Assembly: GCF_003253115.1 (NCBI RefSeq)
Contig: NZ_QEQF01000002.1
Span: forward strand, 62,001 to 126,000
DNA from: Haemophilus_A paraphrohaemolyticus_A
GTDB lineage: Bacteria > Pseudomonadota > Gammaproteobacteria > Enterobacterales > Pasteurellaceae
Direction: 5' to 3'
Length of the DNA: 64,000 bases
The notes below the pieces were generated by a model, which worked only from the letters and a program-made list of their open reading frames with translations, was not told the DNA's origin and ran no database searches. Every line of letters starts with the position of its first letter. The stretch's first letter is position 1. The position numbers and the translations under genes are program-made. Shown here one piece after another: positions 43,222-51,865 of this stretch.

Positions 43222-43647
43222 ATGAAAGCCATGAAAATCTACCAAGCCGGCAGTCCGGAGCAACTGATTTATCAAAACGTGCCAACACCTAATATCAAAG
43301 AGGGGTAGTCACTGGTGAAAATCAAAGGCTTCGGCATCAACCATTCTGAGATTTTTACACGAGAAGGCAAATTGCCGTCTGTCCAATTTCAGCGTATCTT
43401 GAGCATCGAATGTGTGAGCGAAGTGGCGCAAAGTTCCACGCCCGTGCTGGCGGTCGGACAAAAGGTTGTTTCTATTATGGGTGAAATGGGACGCGCCTTT
43501 GACGGTAGCTACGCCGAATATGTATTGCTGCCTAACAAGCAAGTTTACCCTGTTCATACCGATTTGGATTGGACAACTCTTGCTGCAATTCCCGAAACCT
43601 ACTACACCGCATTCGGCTCATTGCAGTAGCTTCGCATTACGCCGCAA
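43222..43647 (+). pseudogene. Zinc-type alcohol dehydrogenase/quinone reductase, degraded
   Basis: From the ATG with GGGAGG upstream the frame reads MKAMKIYQAGSPEQLIYQ and NIKEG, then TAG at 43,306-43,308 in place of the expected Trp. It continues with SLVKIKGFGINHSEIFTREG and SIMGEMGRAFDGSYAEYVLL, then a second TAG at 43,627-43,629, and LRITPQD before it joins the IS remnant. So it has two nonsense codons and has lost its C-terminal two-thirds. The N-terminal half is the GroES-like domain of medium-chain dehydrogenases. Confidence 0.85.
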
Positions 43648-43751
43648 GATCATTACAACAATGAGCACATTCAGGGGAAACTAAAAGGACTGAGCCCCGT
43701 GAATTATAGAACTCAGTGCTTGAACTAAATAAGTCTAACTTTTTGAGGTCA
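43648..43751 (+). mobile_element. IS3-family remnant, second 3' end in inverted orientation
   Basis: The plus strand reads HYNNEHIQGKLKGLSPVNY and RTQCLN then stop at 43,727-43,729. This is the same transposase C-terminus as the one read on the minus strand at 36,161. It is followed by the IS end CTAACTTTTTGAGGTCA. Only the last 26 codons remain, fused to the alcohol dehydrogenase remnant. Confidence 0.87.
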
Positions 43752-43894
43752 GAATACTAGCGAGCTTAGTCTTTTCTCTTTTCTTTATTTCTTTTCTTCA
43801 GCCTTTCCCTCAGCCTTTCAGATTTTATGCTAGAATAACGACCAATTTTTTGTAAAACGTTCAGCAAAATTAACCGCTTGGAGAGACTTTATCA

Positions 43895-45175
43895 ATGCTT
43901 CGTTTTTGTTATACCTTATTGAGCTATTGCATTCAGCCGCTAATTTTGCTTTTTATGTGGAAGAAAGGCTTAAAACAGTCCGATTATCGCAAACGTTTGT
44001 GTGAACGTTATGGGGTTTATTCTAATTTAACGAAGCCTATGCCAAACGGTATTATTGTGCATGCTGCCTCTGTGGGCGAGGTTATTGCGGCAACGCCGTT
44101 AATTAAAGCGATTCAAGCACGTTATCCCGAATTGCCGATTACGGTGACTACCGTGACGCCAACAGGTTCGGCACGTGTAAAAGGCGCATTTGGAGAGAGC
44201 GTGTCGCACTTTTACCTGCCTTACGATCTGCCTGATGCGATTGATCGCTTTATTGATTTTGTGCAACCTAAATTGATAATTGTGATTGAAACCGAGCTCT
44301 GGCCGAATCTGATTGCACGTTTTCATCAGCGGAACATTCCCTTTATTGTCGCAAATGCTCGCCTTTCTCCGCGTTCGGCTAAACGTTATGGTTGGATTAA
44401 ACGGGCGTTAAAAGGTACGTGGCAACGCATCAATATGATTTTAGCTCAAGATAAAGTAAGCGAACAACGCTACTTGGATTTAGGTTATCCGCACGAAAAA
44501 TTAGTAAACACGGGGAATTTAAAATTTGACCTTGAGATTACCGAACAGCTAAGAAAAAAAGTATTTGAAACGGTAGAGGCGTTAAATATTAGTCAGCGTT
44601 TGGTGTGGATTGCGGGGAGCACGCACGAGGGCGAAGAGAAGATGATTTTAAACGCGCATCAAGTGCTGCTTAAAAAACATTCAGATTTGCTGTTGATTTT
44701 AGTGCCTCGTCATCCTGAACGTTTTAATGCGGTGGAAGAGCTTATTCAAAAATCGGGCTTATCTTATCGAAAACGCTCCCAATTTGCAGTGCTTGAACAG
44801 ACAACGCAAGTGTTACTTGGAGACACGATGGGGGAGATGATGGTTCTTTATGGTTTGGCGGAAATTGCATTTGTTGGCGGAAGTTTAGTCAAACACGGGG
44901 GGCACAACCCGCTTGAACCGATTGCGTTTGAACTTCCAGTTATTTCTGGTGTACATACTTATAATTTCCCAGAAATTTTTGCGAAGCTACGTTCTGTTCA
45001 CGGTGTCGTTGAAGTAGAAAGTTCAGAAGAAGCACTTGCACAAGCGGTTGCATTTTTACTTGAAAATACGAATGCTCGAGAAAAAATTGCTCGTTATGGC
45101 TTTGAAGTATTAAAAGAAAACCAAGGAGCATTAGCTCGCCATTTGCATTTATTAGCACCTTATTTAGAAAAATAA
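43895..45175 (+). CDS. waaA: 3-deoxy-D-manno-octulosonic-acid transferase (KDO transferase)
   Basis: This 426-residue inner-membrane GT30 enzyme adds KDO to lipid A precursor. It has a hydrophobic N-terminal anchor (TLLSYCIQPLILLFMW), the family signature IVHAASVGEVIAATPLI, VIETELWPNLIARFHQRNIP and the C-terminal VGGSLVKHGGHNPLEPIAF. It is upstream of coaD, as is usual in gammaproteobacteria, with 2 bases between. In Pasteurellaceae this enzyme adds one KDO, which KdkA (20,739) then phosphorylates. Confidence 0.96.
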   Translation: MLRFCYTLLSYCIQPLILLFMWKKGLKQSDYRKRLCERYGVYSNLTKPMPNGIIVHAASVGEVIAATPLIKAIQARYPELPITVTTVTPTGSARVKGAFGESVSHFYLPYDLPDAIDRFIDFVQPKLIIVIETELWPNLIARFHQRNIPFIVANARLSPRSAKRYGWIKRALKGTWQRINMILAQDKVSEQRYLDLGYPHEKLVNTGNLKFDLEITEQLRKKVFETVEALNISQRLVWIAGSTHEGEEKMILNAHQVLLKKHSDLLLILVPRHPERFNAVEELIQKSGLSYRKRSQFAVLEQTTQVLLGDTMGEMMVLYGLAEIAFVGGSLVKHGGHNPLEPIAFELPVISGVHTYNFPEIFAKLRSVHGVVEVESSEEALAQAVAFLLENTNAREKIARYGFEVLKENQGALARHLHLLAPYLEK

Positions 45176-45177
45176 AG

Positions 45178-45663
45178 ATGAAAAATATTGTAATTTACGC
45201 AGGAACGTTCGACCCGATTACTAATGGGCATTTAGATATTATCCGCCGTGCCGCGAGCTTGTTCGATAAAGTCATTGTGGCAGTGGCTAAAAATTCTAGC
45301 AAACAGCCAATGTTTTCACTTGAAGAACGCACAGCGTTAGTTGAGCAAAGTTGTCAAGCGTTAGCTAATGTACAAGCGGTCAGTTTTTCTGGATTACTTG
45401 CTGATTTTGCTAAACAAAACCAAGCTACCGCATTAGTGCGTGGTATTCGTGGTAGCGATGATTTGGAATATGAAATTCAGCTTGCTCAATTAAATGATAA
45501 ATTAGCTCACGGATTAGAAACAATTTTCTTGCCTCCTTCGGTGGAATGGCGTTATCTCTCTTCAACCATGGTGAGAGAAATTCATAAACATCACGGTGAC
45601 ATTCAGCCTTTTGTACCTGGCTGCGTGATGGATTTATTAAAAAATAGAACAGAAAAGGAATAA
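45178..45663 (+). CDS. coaD: Phosphopantetheine adenylyltransferase
   Basis: This 161-residue enzyme catalyses the fourth step of coenzyme A synthesis. Motifs are AGTFDPITNGHLDIIRRAA at the N-terminus, ALVRGIRGSDDLEYEIQLA, and VEWRYLSSTMVREI. It starts 2 bases after the waaA stop and is followed 2 bases later by orn. Confidence 0.97.
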   Translation: MKNIVIYAGTFDPITNGHLDIIRRAASLFDKVIVAVAKNSSKQPMFSLEERTALVEQSCQALANVQAVSFSGLLADFAKQNQATALVRGIRGSDDLEYEIQLAQLNDKLAHGLETIFLPPSVEWRYLSSTMVREIHKHHGDIQPFVPGCVMDLLKNRTEKE

Positions 45664-45665
45664 AA

Positions 45666-46214
45666 ATGAGCCAAGATAAACAAAATTTAATCTGGATCGA
45701 CCTTGAAATGACAGGCTTAGATCCTGAAAAAGAACGCATTATTGAAATTGCGACCATTGTGACCGATAAAGATCTCAATATTTTAGCGGAAGGTCCTGTT
45801 TTTGCTGTGAAACAATCTGATGAACTACTTGGTAAAATGAGCGGTTGGTGTGTGAAAACGCATACCGAAAATGGCTTAATTGAACGAGTGAAAGCGAGTA
45901 AGCTGACGGAGCGTGCTGCGGAGCTTCAAACGATAGATTTTCTAAAAAAATGGGTGCCAAAAGGTGCTTCTCCAATCTGTGGTAACAGCATTGCTCAAGA
46001 CAAACGTTTTTTATACAAATATATGCCCGATTTAGCAGATTATTTCCATTACCGTCATTTAGATGTGAGTACGCTAAAAGAGTTAGCTCGCCGTTGGAAA
46101 CCTGAAATTTTAGAACAGTTTAAAAAACAAAATACCCATTTGGCTTTAGATGATATTAAAGAATCGATTAATGAACTAAAATTTTATCGAGAGCATTTTA
46201 TCAAACTTGATTAA
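45666..46214 (+). CDS. orn: Oligoribonuclease
   Basis: This 182-residue DEDD-family 3'-5' exonuclease degrades very short RNA. It has IWIDLEMTGLDPEKERIIEIA at the N-terminus with the first Asp and Glu, GNSIAQDKRFLYKYMP and THLALDDIKESINELKFY near the end. AAGGA precedes the ATG. Confidence 0.97.
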   Translation: MSQDKQNLIWIDLEMTGLDPEKERIIEIATIVTDKDLNILAEGPVFAVKQSDELLGKMSGWCVKTHTENGLIERVKASKLTERAAELQTIDFLKKWVPKGASPICGNSIAQDKRFLYKYMPDLADYFHYRHLDVSTLKELARRWKPEILEQFKKQNTHLALDDIKESINELKFYREHFIKLD

Positions 46215-46326
46215 ATTTCCTTTGAATTGATATATTTTTCTCACTTGTGACATTTTTTAAAATTTTGCTTGTGAGGCACTGAGAAATTTGTATAATGTCG
46301 CTATTCAATTCTGAATGACCTCAAAT

Positions 46327-46402
<76 letters not shown>

Positions 46403-46468
46403 TTTTTTCTTCAAATTTCTTCATGTCAATTTACTTTTAGTTTTTATTTTAAATAAACTATTTTTGCT

Positions 46469-46969
46469 ATGACAGAACCTAATGCTTTTTATCTTCCTCA
46501 CGAAGAAGCCTTATTACAATTCGGGCAACAATTTGCTACTGCAATTCAAGATTATTTAACGCAACATATAGGTGAAGGCGTAGTGATTTATTTGAATGGC
46601 GATTTAGGTACTGGGAAAACCACGCTGACTCGCAGTATCGTTCGTCAGTTTGGTCATCAAGGTAACGTGAAAAGCCCAACTTATACCTTAGTGGAAGAGT
46701 ATCAACTTTCGCCTATTTCTGTGTATCACTTTGATTTATATCGCTTAGCCGATCCCGAAGAGCTAGAGTTTATGGGCATTCGAGACTATTTCCGACCGCA
46801 AACATTGTGTTTGCTAGAATGGGCATCAAAAGGCGAAGGTATGATTCCAGAGGCAGATATTCTGGTGCAAATTGATTATGCTGAAGAGGGCAGAAATCTG
46901 CACTTATATCCAAAATCCGAAAAAGGCATCCAAATCACCTCATTTTTGCACAAAATCACAGAAATTTAA
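46469..46969 (+). CDS. tsaE: tRNA threonylcarbamoyladenosine modification ATPase TsaE
   Basis: This 166-residue protein is the ATPase of the t6A tRNA-modification complex (with TsaB and TsaD). Motifs are the Walker A GDLGTGKTTLTRSIVRQFG, VKSPTYTLVEEYQ and YHFDLYRLADPEELEFMGI. It lies upstream of the amidase gene as in E. coli yjeE-amiB. No strong ribosome site is seen before its ATG. Confidence 0.96.
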   Translation: MTEPNAFYLPHEEALLQFGQQFATAIQDYLTQHIGEGVVIYLNGDLGTGKTTLTRSIVRQFGHQGNVKSPTYTLVEEYQLSPISVYHFDLYRLADPEELEFMGIRDYFRPQTLCLLEWASKGEGMIPEADILVQIDYAEEGRNLHLYPKSEKGIQITSFLHKITEI

Positions 46970-47009
46970 CTGATTGTAATTTGTAATATTTGTAAAATAA
47001 AGGAATGAT

Positions 47010-48125
47010 ATGAATAAGTTTATCCGTTGCTTAACAATCGCATTATTCGGTCTGTTAAGCGTAAGTAGTTATGCGAAGACAGTTGTGGCAATTGATGCGG
47101 GACACGGCGGGAAAGATCCTGGTGCCATTGGTAAAAAGCTTGGTATTAAAGAGAAAGATGTTACTCTTGCGATCGCTAAAGAATTAAAAGCCTTGCTTGA
47201 TGCTGACCCGAATTTCGAAGCGGTTATGACACGTAAAACGGATACTTTTGTACAATTACCTGAGCGAACAGAAATTGCCCGTAAAAATCGTGCGAACTAT
47301 CTGGTTTCAATTCATGCCGACTCCTCGCCTCGTTCCGATGATATGAAAGGTGCTTCCGTTTGGGTGCTTTCTAACCGTCGAGCTAATGATGAAATGGGTT
47401 TATGGTTAGAAGAGAGTGAAAAAAAGTCAGAACTGTTGGGCGGTGCAGGGCAAATTTTGGCACACAATAACGAACGTTATTTGAACCAAACGGTGCTGGA
47501 TTTGCAATTTTCGCACGCACAACGCACGGGATACGCATTAGGTTCAAATGTGATTGGGAAAATGGCAATAATTACCTCATTAGCAAAATCGCAACCACAA
47601 CACGCAAGTTTAAGCGTGCTCCGTTCGCCAGATATTACTTCTGTGCTAGTTGAAACGGGATTTTTATCTAACGCCGTTGAAGAACAAAAGCTCTCAACAA
47701 TGACTTATCGCAAACAGATTGCAAAAGCAATTTATGATGGATTAGTCTCTTACCGAAAGCAAAATGGAAGGCTTTCTGATAATAAAACCATTGCTGAAAA
47801 AGAGCCTAAAGAAAAAGCATCTAAAGAAGAGAAAAAAGTAGACAATACAGATGCTAAGCAAGCGGTCAAAAATAACGAAAAATCAGCAAAAAGTACTGAG
47901 ACTAAAGTAGATAACCCTAAAGGAAAAGAAAAAACAAACGAGAGCGAAAAAGAAGATTCATCTCGTAAAATCCAAAAATCAAATAATGGTTATCACGTCG
48001 TTCAACAAGATGAAACGCTCTACTCTATTGCTCGAACTTACAACACAACGCCAGAAAAACTTAGCAAACTGAACGACATTAAAAATAATAAGATTGTTGT
48101 AGGTAAAAAATTAAAAGTAGAGTAG
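47010..48125 (+). CDS. amiB: N-acetylmuramoyl-L-alanine amidase with LysM
   Basis: This 371-residue periplasmic zinc amidase cleaves septal peptidoglycan. It has a signal peptide (IALFGLLSVSSYAKT) and an Amidase_3 domain directly after it (VVAIDAGHGGKDPGAIG with the first zinc His, ADSSPRS, VLVETGFLSN). A Lys/Glu-rich linker spans residues about 265-315, and one C-terminal LysM repeat reads YHVVQQDETLYSIARTYNTT. The AMIN domain found in some amidases is absent. Confidence 0.93.
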   Translation: MNKFIRCLTIALFGLLSVSSYAKTVVAIDAGHGGKDPGAIGKKLGIKEKDVTLAIAKELKALLDADPNFEAVMTRKTDTFVQLPERTEIARKNRANYLVSIHADSSPRSDDMKGASVWVLSNRRANDEMGLWLEESEKKSELLGGAGQILAHNNERYLNQTVLDLQFSHAQRTGYALGSNVIGKMAIITSLAKSQPQHASLSVLRSPDITSVLVETGFLSNAVEEQKLSTMTYRKQIAKAIYDGLVSYRKQNGRLSDNKTIAEKEPKEKASKEEKKVDNTDAKQAVKNNEKSAKSTETKVDNPKGKEKTNESEKEDSSRKIQKSNNGYHVVQQDETLYSIARTYNTTPEKLSKLNDIKNNKIVVGKKLKVE

Positions 48126-48132
48126 GGATAAT

Positions 48133-48162
48133 TAGGCATATAGGATGAATTTCCTATATGCC
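48133..48162. terminator. Bidirectional hairpin between amiB and queA
   Basis: GGCATATAGG and CCTATATGCC form a 10-bp stem between the converging genes. There is no long T-run, so strength is uncertain. Confidence 0.6.
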
Positions 48163-48173
48163 AACTTTAAATC

Positions 48174-49259
48174 CTATGGCACATCCTTCAATGCATTCGG
48201 ATTTTTCTCAATAAACATGGCATCGCCATAGCTAAAGAAACGATATTTTTCTGCTACTGCGTGGGCATAGGCGTTCATTGTTGTGTGATAGCCAGCGAAT
48301 GCAGAAACTAACATAATGAGCGTAGATTCTGGCAAATGGAAGTTAGTCACTAAAGCATCGGCAACTTTGAATGTTTTACCTGGGTAGATAAAAATTGAGG
48401 TGTCGGAGAAAAACGGTTCAATCAGGTTTTCAGGATTTTTGACCGCTTGTGCTGCACTTTCAATGGAGCGAACAGAGGTTGTGCCCACGGCGATAACACG
48501 TTTGCCATTCGCTTTCGTCTGTAAAATTTGATCTACTACTTCTTGTGAAACTTCCGCATATTCAGCGTGCATTTTGTGATCTAAAATATTTTCCACACGA
48601 ACAGGTTGGAAGGTACCCGCCCCAACGTGAAGCGTAACAAATGCTGTGTTTACCCCTTTCTCTTTTAATTTCACTAATAAATTTTGGTCGAAATGCAAGC
48701 CTGCTGTTGGTGCTGCTACTGCGCCTAACACTTTGCTATAAACGGTTTGATAACGCTCTTGGTCTGCATCTTCATCTGGCCGGTCAATATATGGCGGAAG
48801 TGGCATATGCCCTGCTTGTTGAAGCAAATCAAATAGCGGTTTTTTGCCTTCAAATTGCAATTCAAAGAGAGCATCGTGACGAGCCGTCATCGTTGCGGCT
48901 AGGCCATTTCCTTCGCCTAATTTATCTTCGCCAAACACTAAAACAGTGCCTTCTTTTGGTGCTTTAGACGCCCGCACGTGAGCTAAACAGCGGTGTTCAT
49001 CTAATACGCGCTCAACTAAAGCCTCAACCTTGCCACCACTTAATTTTCGACCGTAAAGACGAGCTGGGATTACACGAGTATTGTTAAAAACAAGCAAATC
49101 GCCTTCGTTTAAATGTTCGAGCAAATCGGTGAAGTGTTGATCAGCAAATTCGCCCGTATTACCGTTTAAATAGAGTAGTCGACTGGCGGTACGCTCTTTG
49201 GTTGGGTAGCGAGCGATGAGCTCATCGGGTAAATCAAAATGGAAATCGGAAACTAACAT
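48174..49259 (-). CDS. queA: tRNA preQ1(34) S-adenosylmethionine ribosyltransferase-isomerase
   Basis: This 361-residue enzyme performs the penultimate step of queuosine synthesis. Signatures are FHFDLPDELIARYPTKERTASR at the N-terminus, NNTRVIPARLYG, GAVAAPTAGLHFD and LVTNFHLPESTLIMLVSAF near the C-terminus. AGGAC lies before the ATG. The tgt partner is not adjacent here. Confidence 0.96.
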   Translation of the reverse strand: MLVSDFHFDLPDELIARYPTKERTASRLLYLNGNTGEFADQHFTDLLEHLNEGDLLVFNNTRVIPARLYGRKLSGGKVEALVERVLDEHRCLAHVRASKAPKEGTVLVFGEDKLGEGNGLAATMTARHDALFELQFEGKKPLFDLLQQAGHMPLPPYIDRPDEDADQERYQTVYSKVLGAVAAPTAGLHFDQNLLVKLKEKGVNTAFVTLHVGAGTFQPVRVENILDHKMHAEYAEVSQEVVDQILQTKANGKRVIAVGTTSVRSIESAAQAVKNPENLIEPFFSDTSIFIYPGKTFKVADALVTNFHLPESTLIMLVSAFAGYHTTMNAYAHAVAEKYRFFSYGDAMFIEKNPNALKDVP

Positions 49260-49313
49260 ATTGTCCTTCTTTGGTAAAAAATAAGGGAAATTAGACCGCT
49301 TAATAATTGATTT

Positions 49314-49375
49314 GTAGGGAGGGGGCCCCCGTCCTTGCTCAAATAAAATAAGACAGGGATAAACCCTGTCCCTAC
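49314..49375. repeat. Intergenic palindromes with GTAGGG...CCCTAC edges
   Basis: GTAGGGAGGGGGCCCCC opens a segment that ends in ACAGGGATAAACCCTGTCCC and TAC. The edges match those at 18,119, 28,434 and 55,879 but with other cores. Confidence 0.65.
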
Positions 49376-49397
49376 GTCATAAATATTGGTCTAAAAA

Positions 49398-50450
49398 TTA
49401 ACTTTGTTCGCTAGAAGAAAACGCATTAAATACGGCTTTGACTAAGGTTGCCAATGGAATGGCGAAAAATACGCCCCAGAAGCCCCATAATCCGCCAAAA
49501 ATAAGGACGGCAATAATGATGGTTAAGGGGTGCAAATTCACTGCCTCAGAGAATAAAAACGGTACGACTAAATTCCCGTCTAATAATTGGCTAATCACAA
49601 ATGCCAAAATTAAGTAGTAGAATTCAGGTGATAAACCGAACTGCATCAGGGCAATCAAGGCAATTGGAATGGTTGCAAGTACCGCACCAATGTAAGGCAC
49701 TAGAACAGAAAGCCCAACGATGACTGAAAGCAAGAGGGGGTAGCGTAAATCGAAGAAGATCAAAATGATATAAGTAATTACGCCAACAATCGCGATTTCT
49801 AAACATTTTCCACGAATATAATTTGCGATTTGATCTTGCATTTCTACCCATACGCGGGTCGCCAAGCGACGGTTTCTTGGCAATAAATTAGCAAGCGAAT
49901 TTAAAAAGAGGGATTTATCTTTCAACAAGAAAAATACCATCAACGGCACAAGAAACGCATAAATACCTAAGCCGACCAAGTTAATCAGCGAGTTCACTGA
50001 AATGGATAGCAGCGATTCTCCATAGCCTAAAATTTTCGCCCTTACCGAACTGACGACGCTATCCAACATCGAATAATCAATCAGCTCAGGGTAGTGCTCT
50101 GGCAAGGTTTGCACCCATTCGCTCAAGAGGTTGAGCATATTGGGTAAATCGCGAATAAAATTGACTGCTTGATTCCATAAACTTGGCAGCATAACCACCA
50201 ATAAGAATGAAACAAGCGAGAGCGCCGAGCCAAGTACAATAACGACACTCAATGTTCTTGGCATAAAGCGTTCAAGCAAGCGGATTGGCACTTCTAGCAA
50301 ATAAGCCAGAACAATCGCAACCAGCAATGGCATAATTAGGTTGCTGAAAAAATAAATGATCCCAAAGCCAATCAGCAAAATCCCTGCAAGAGCCGCGATT
50401 TGAGGATCATTAAATTTTTGGCGATACCACGTTTGGATTTGTTCTAACAT
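49398..50450 (-). CDS. AI-2E/PerM family permease
   Basis: This 350-residue inner-membrane protein has about seven hydrophobic segments and the family marks VAIVLAYLLEVPIRLLERFMPR, LVPLMVFFLLKD and VPYIGAVLATIPIALIALMQFG. Members include PerM and TqsA. The substrate (autoinducer-2, or another) cannot be set from sequence. It follows the methyltransferase gene by 3 bases and is co-transcribed with it. Confidence 0.9.
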   Translation of the reverse strand: MLEQIQTWYRQKFNDPQIAALAGILLIGFGIIYFFSNLIMPLLVAIVLAYLLEVPIRLLERFMPRTLSVVIVLGSALSLVSFLLVVMLPSLWNQAVNFIRDLPNMLNLLSEWVQTLPEHYPELIDYSMLDSVVSSVRAKILGYGESLLSISVNSLINLVGLGIYAFLVPLMVFFLLKDKSLFLNSLANLLPRNRRLATRVWVEMQDQIANYIRGKCLEIAIVGVITYIILIFFDLRYPLLLSVIVGLSVLVPYIGAVLATIPIALIALMQFGLSPEFYYLILAFVISQLLDGNLVVPFLFSEAVNLHPLTIIIAVLIFGGLWGFWGVFFAIPLATLVKAVFNAFSSSEQS

Positions 50451-50453
50451 AGA

Positions 50454-51209
50454 CTATTTTTGGCTACACACAGCAATGAAGCCCATTTTTTTCTCTGGGT
50501 CATTAAAGGTTTTGAACATCTTAGTAAAGGTTTCACGGTTTTCTGGTTTAAGTGCGTTGCTGATAATTTTCATTGCGCCAAGCACGCCTTCATCGGTAAT
50601 TAACCCTTTTGGTGAAAGCAGAGACATCTCGCCTGAGTAAGTATCTACATTACGGAAACCACAACGGTGGAAAAGTTCTTTCCAGCCCTCTTTTTTCAGT
50701 GGCGTAACGGTAATGTGAATCGCATCGCGTAGATCAGCAATCACGCCTTCGGCATCATCGGTATTTAGCATCACGTCATGGGTGAGCAATAAACCATTTG
50801 GTTTAAGCACACGTAGGTATTCGCGAATTGCTTTTTCTTTCGCTTCAATTGGCAACATAGTCAGCATTGCTTCGTTGATTACAATATCAAAGCTGTTATC
50901 TTCAAAAGGCAGTTTGGTGGCATTCGCTCGTTGCACTTGCACCAACTCTTCTACGCCATTTTCTTTGATATTTGCACGTGCTTTTTCTAAAGCTTCTTCG
51001 TCTAAGTCAATGCCCGTAATATGGCAACCATACTCTTTAGCAAGCTGAATCGCGGTTGTCCCCATATTGCACGCCACTTCGAGTACTTTTTTCTCTTTGT
51101 TGAAATCGCCATTTGCGATAAGCCAATCGGTTGCGACTTTACCGCCTGGACGTAAACGGGTTTTGCCTAAGCGAGCAAGGAAATTGTGTCCAACTTCTTC
51201 TTTTTTCAT
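50454..51209 (-). CDS. Class I SAM-dependent methyltransferase
   Basis: This 251-residue protein has a Methyltransf_11-type domain: VLEVACNMGTTAIQLAKEYG and ITGIDLDEEALEKAR in residues about 45-85, FDIVINEAML, and YLRVLKPNGLLLTHDVML. It resembles UbiE-like small-molecule methyltransferases. The substrate is unknown. I chose the ATG at 51,209 because GAGG lies just upstream, while an alternative at 51,230 lacks a site. Confidence 0.87.
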   Translation of the reverse strand: MKKEEVGHNFLARLGKTRLRPGGKVATDWLIANGDFNKEKKVLEVACNMGTTAIQLAKEYGCHITGIDLDEEALEKARANIKENGVEELVQVQRANATKLPFEDNSFDIVINEAMLTMLPIEAKEKAIREYLRVLKPNGLLLTHDVMLNTDDAEGVIADLRDAIHITVTPLKKEGWKELFHRCGFRNVDTYSGEMSLLSPKGLITDEGVLGAMKIISNALKPENRETFTKMFKTFNDPEKKMGFIAVCSQK

Positions 51210-51338
51210 AAATACCTCGAGCTTTGCCAATGTGTAAAATTTGATAGAAAAACGACCGCTTAAAACGATGTAATTCAGTCGGGATTATACAAAAAAATTT
51301 AGGGTTCTTATAGGGTAAAGATAGGGAAAGTGTGAAAA

Positions 51339-51368
51339 ATAACCCCACATTTGGAGATGTGGGGGTTA
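51339..51368 (-). terminator. Terminator after ilvH
   Basis: AACCCCACAT and ATGTGGGGGTT form a stem, with ATTTTTC following on the minus strand, directly after the stop of ilvH. Confidence 0.82.
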
Positions 51369-51373
51369 GAGGC

Positions 51374-51865
51374 TTACAAACAATTATTCTCACCGCGAGA
51401 GAGGCTAATAATCCCTGAACGCACGATTTCAATAATAGTTGTTTCTGCTTTTACCGCTTCAATAAAGGCGTTGAGTTTTTCGCTTGTGCCTGTTAATTGG
51501 ATGGTATAAAGTTTTGGAGCGATATCCACGATTTGACCGCGGAAAATATCGGTCATTCGTTTTAATTCATCACGGGCAGAGCCTGTCGCACGCACTTTTA
51601 ATAGCAACACTTCACGTTCTACGTGTTCGCACGCACTGAGGTTAATCACTTTAAACACATCGATAAGTTTGTGCAGTTGTTTTTCAATCTGCTCTAAGAT
51701 TTTTTCATCACCGTTTGCTACAATCGTCATACGTGACAGACTTTCATCGTCAGTTGGTGCAACGGTTAAACTTTCGATATTAAAGCCACGTTGTGAGAAA
51801 AGGGCAACCACGCGAGATAAAGCACCTGATTCATTTTCAAGTAAGACTGATAATGTTCTACGCAT
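51374..51865 (-). CDS. ilvH: Acetolactate synthase, small regulatory subunit
   Basis: This 163-residue protein is the valine-sensitive regulatory subunit. The N-terminal ACT domain reads RTLSVLLENESGALSRVVALF and GFNIESLTVAPT. The C-terminal domain has IDVFKVINLSACEHVEREVLLLKV. It overlaps ilvI by 8 bp, which fits tight pairing of subunit synthesis. Confidence 0.96.
   Translation of the reverse strand: MRRTLSVLLENESGALSRVVALFSQRGFNIESLTVAPTDDESLSRMTIVANGDEKILEQIEKQLHKLIDVFKVINLSACEHVEREVLLLKVRATGSARDELKRMTDIFRGQIVDIAPKLYTIQLTGTSEKLNAFIEAVKAETTIIEIVRSGIISLSRGENNCL

Noticed and set aside
1..43629. Amber (TAG) reassignment or suppression
   Set aside because: In-frame TAG codons occur in the methylase, the IS remnant and the dehydrogenase, but all of these are decayed accessory genes. 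No intact core gene in the window shows an internal TAG, and a TAA also occurs in the permease fusion.
36138..43751. Intact composite transposon
   Set aside because: Both IS copies are short 3' remnants without a working transposase, and the bases outside the two IS ends (ATC and GAA) do not form a target duplication.
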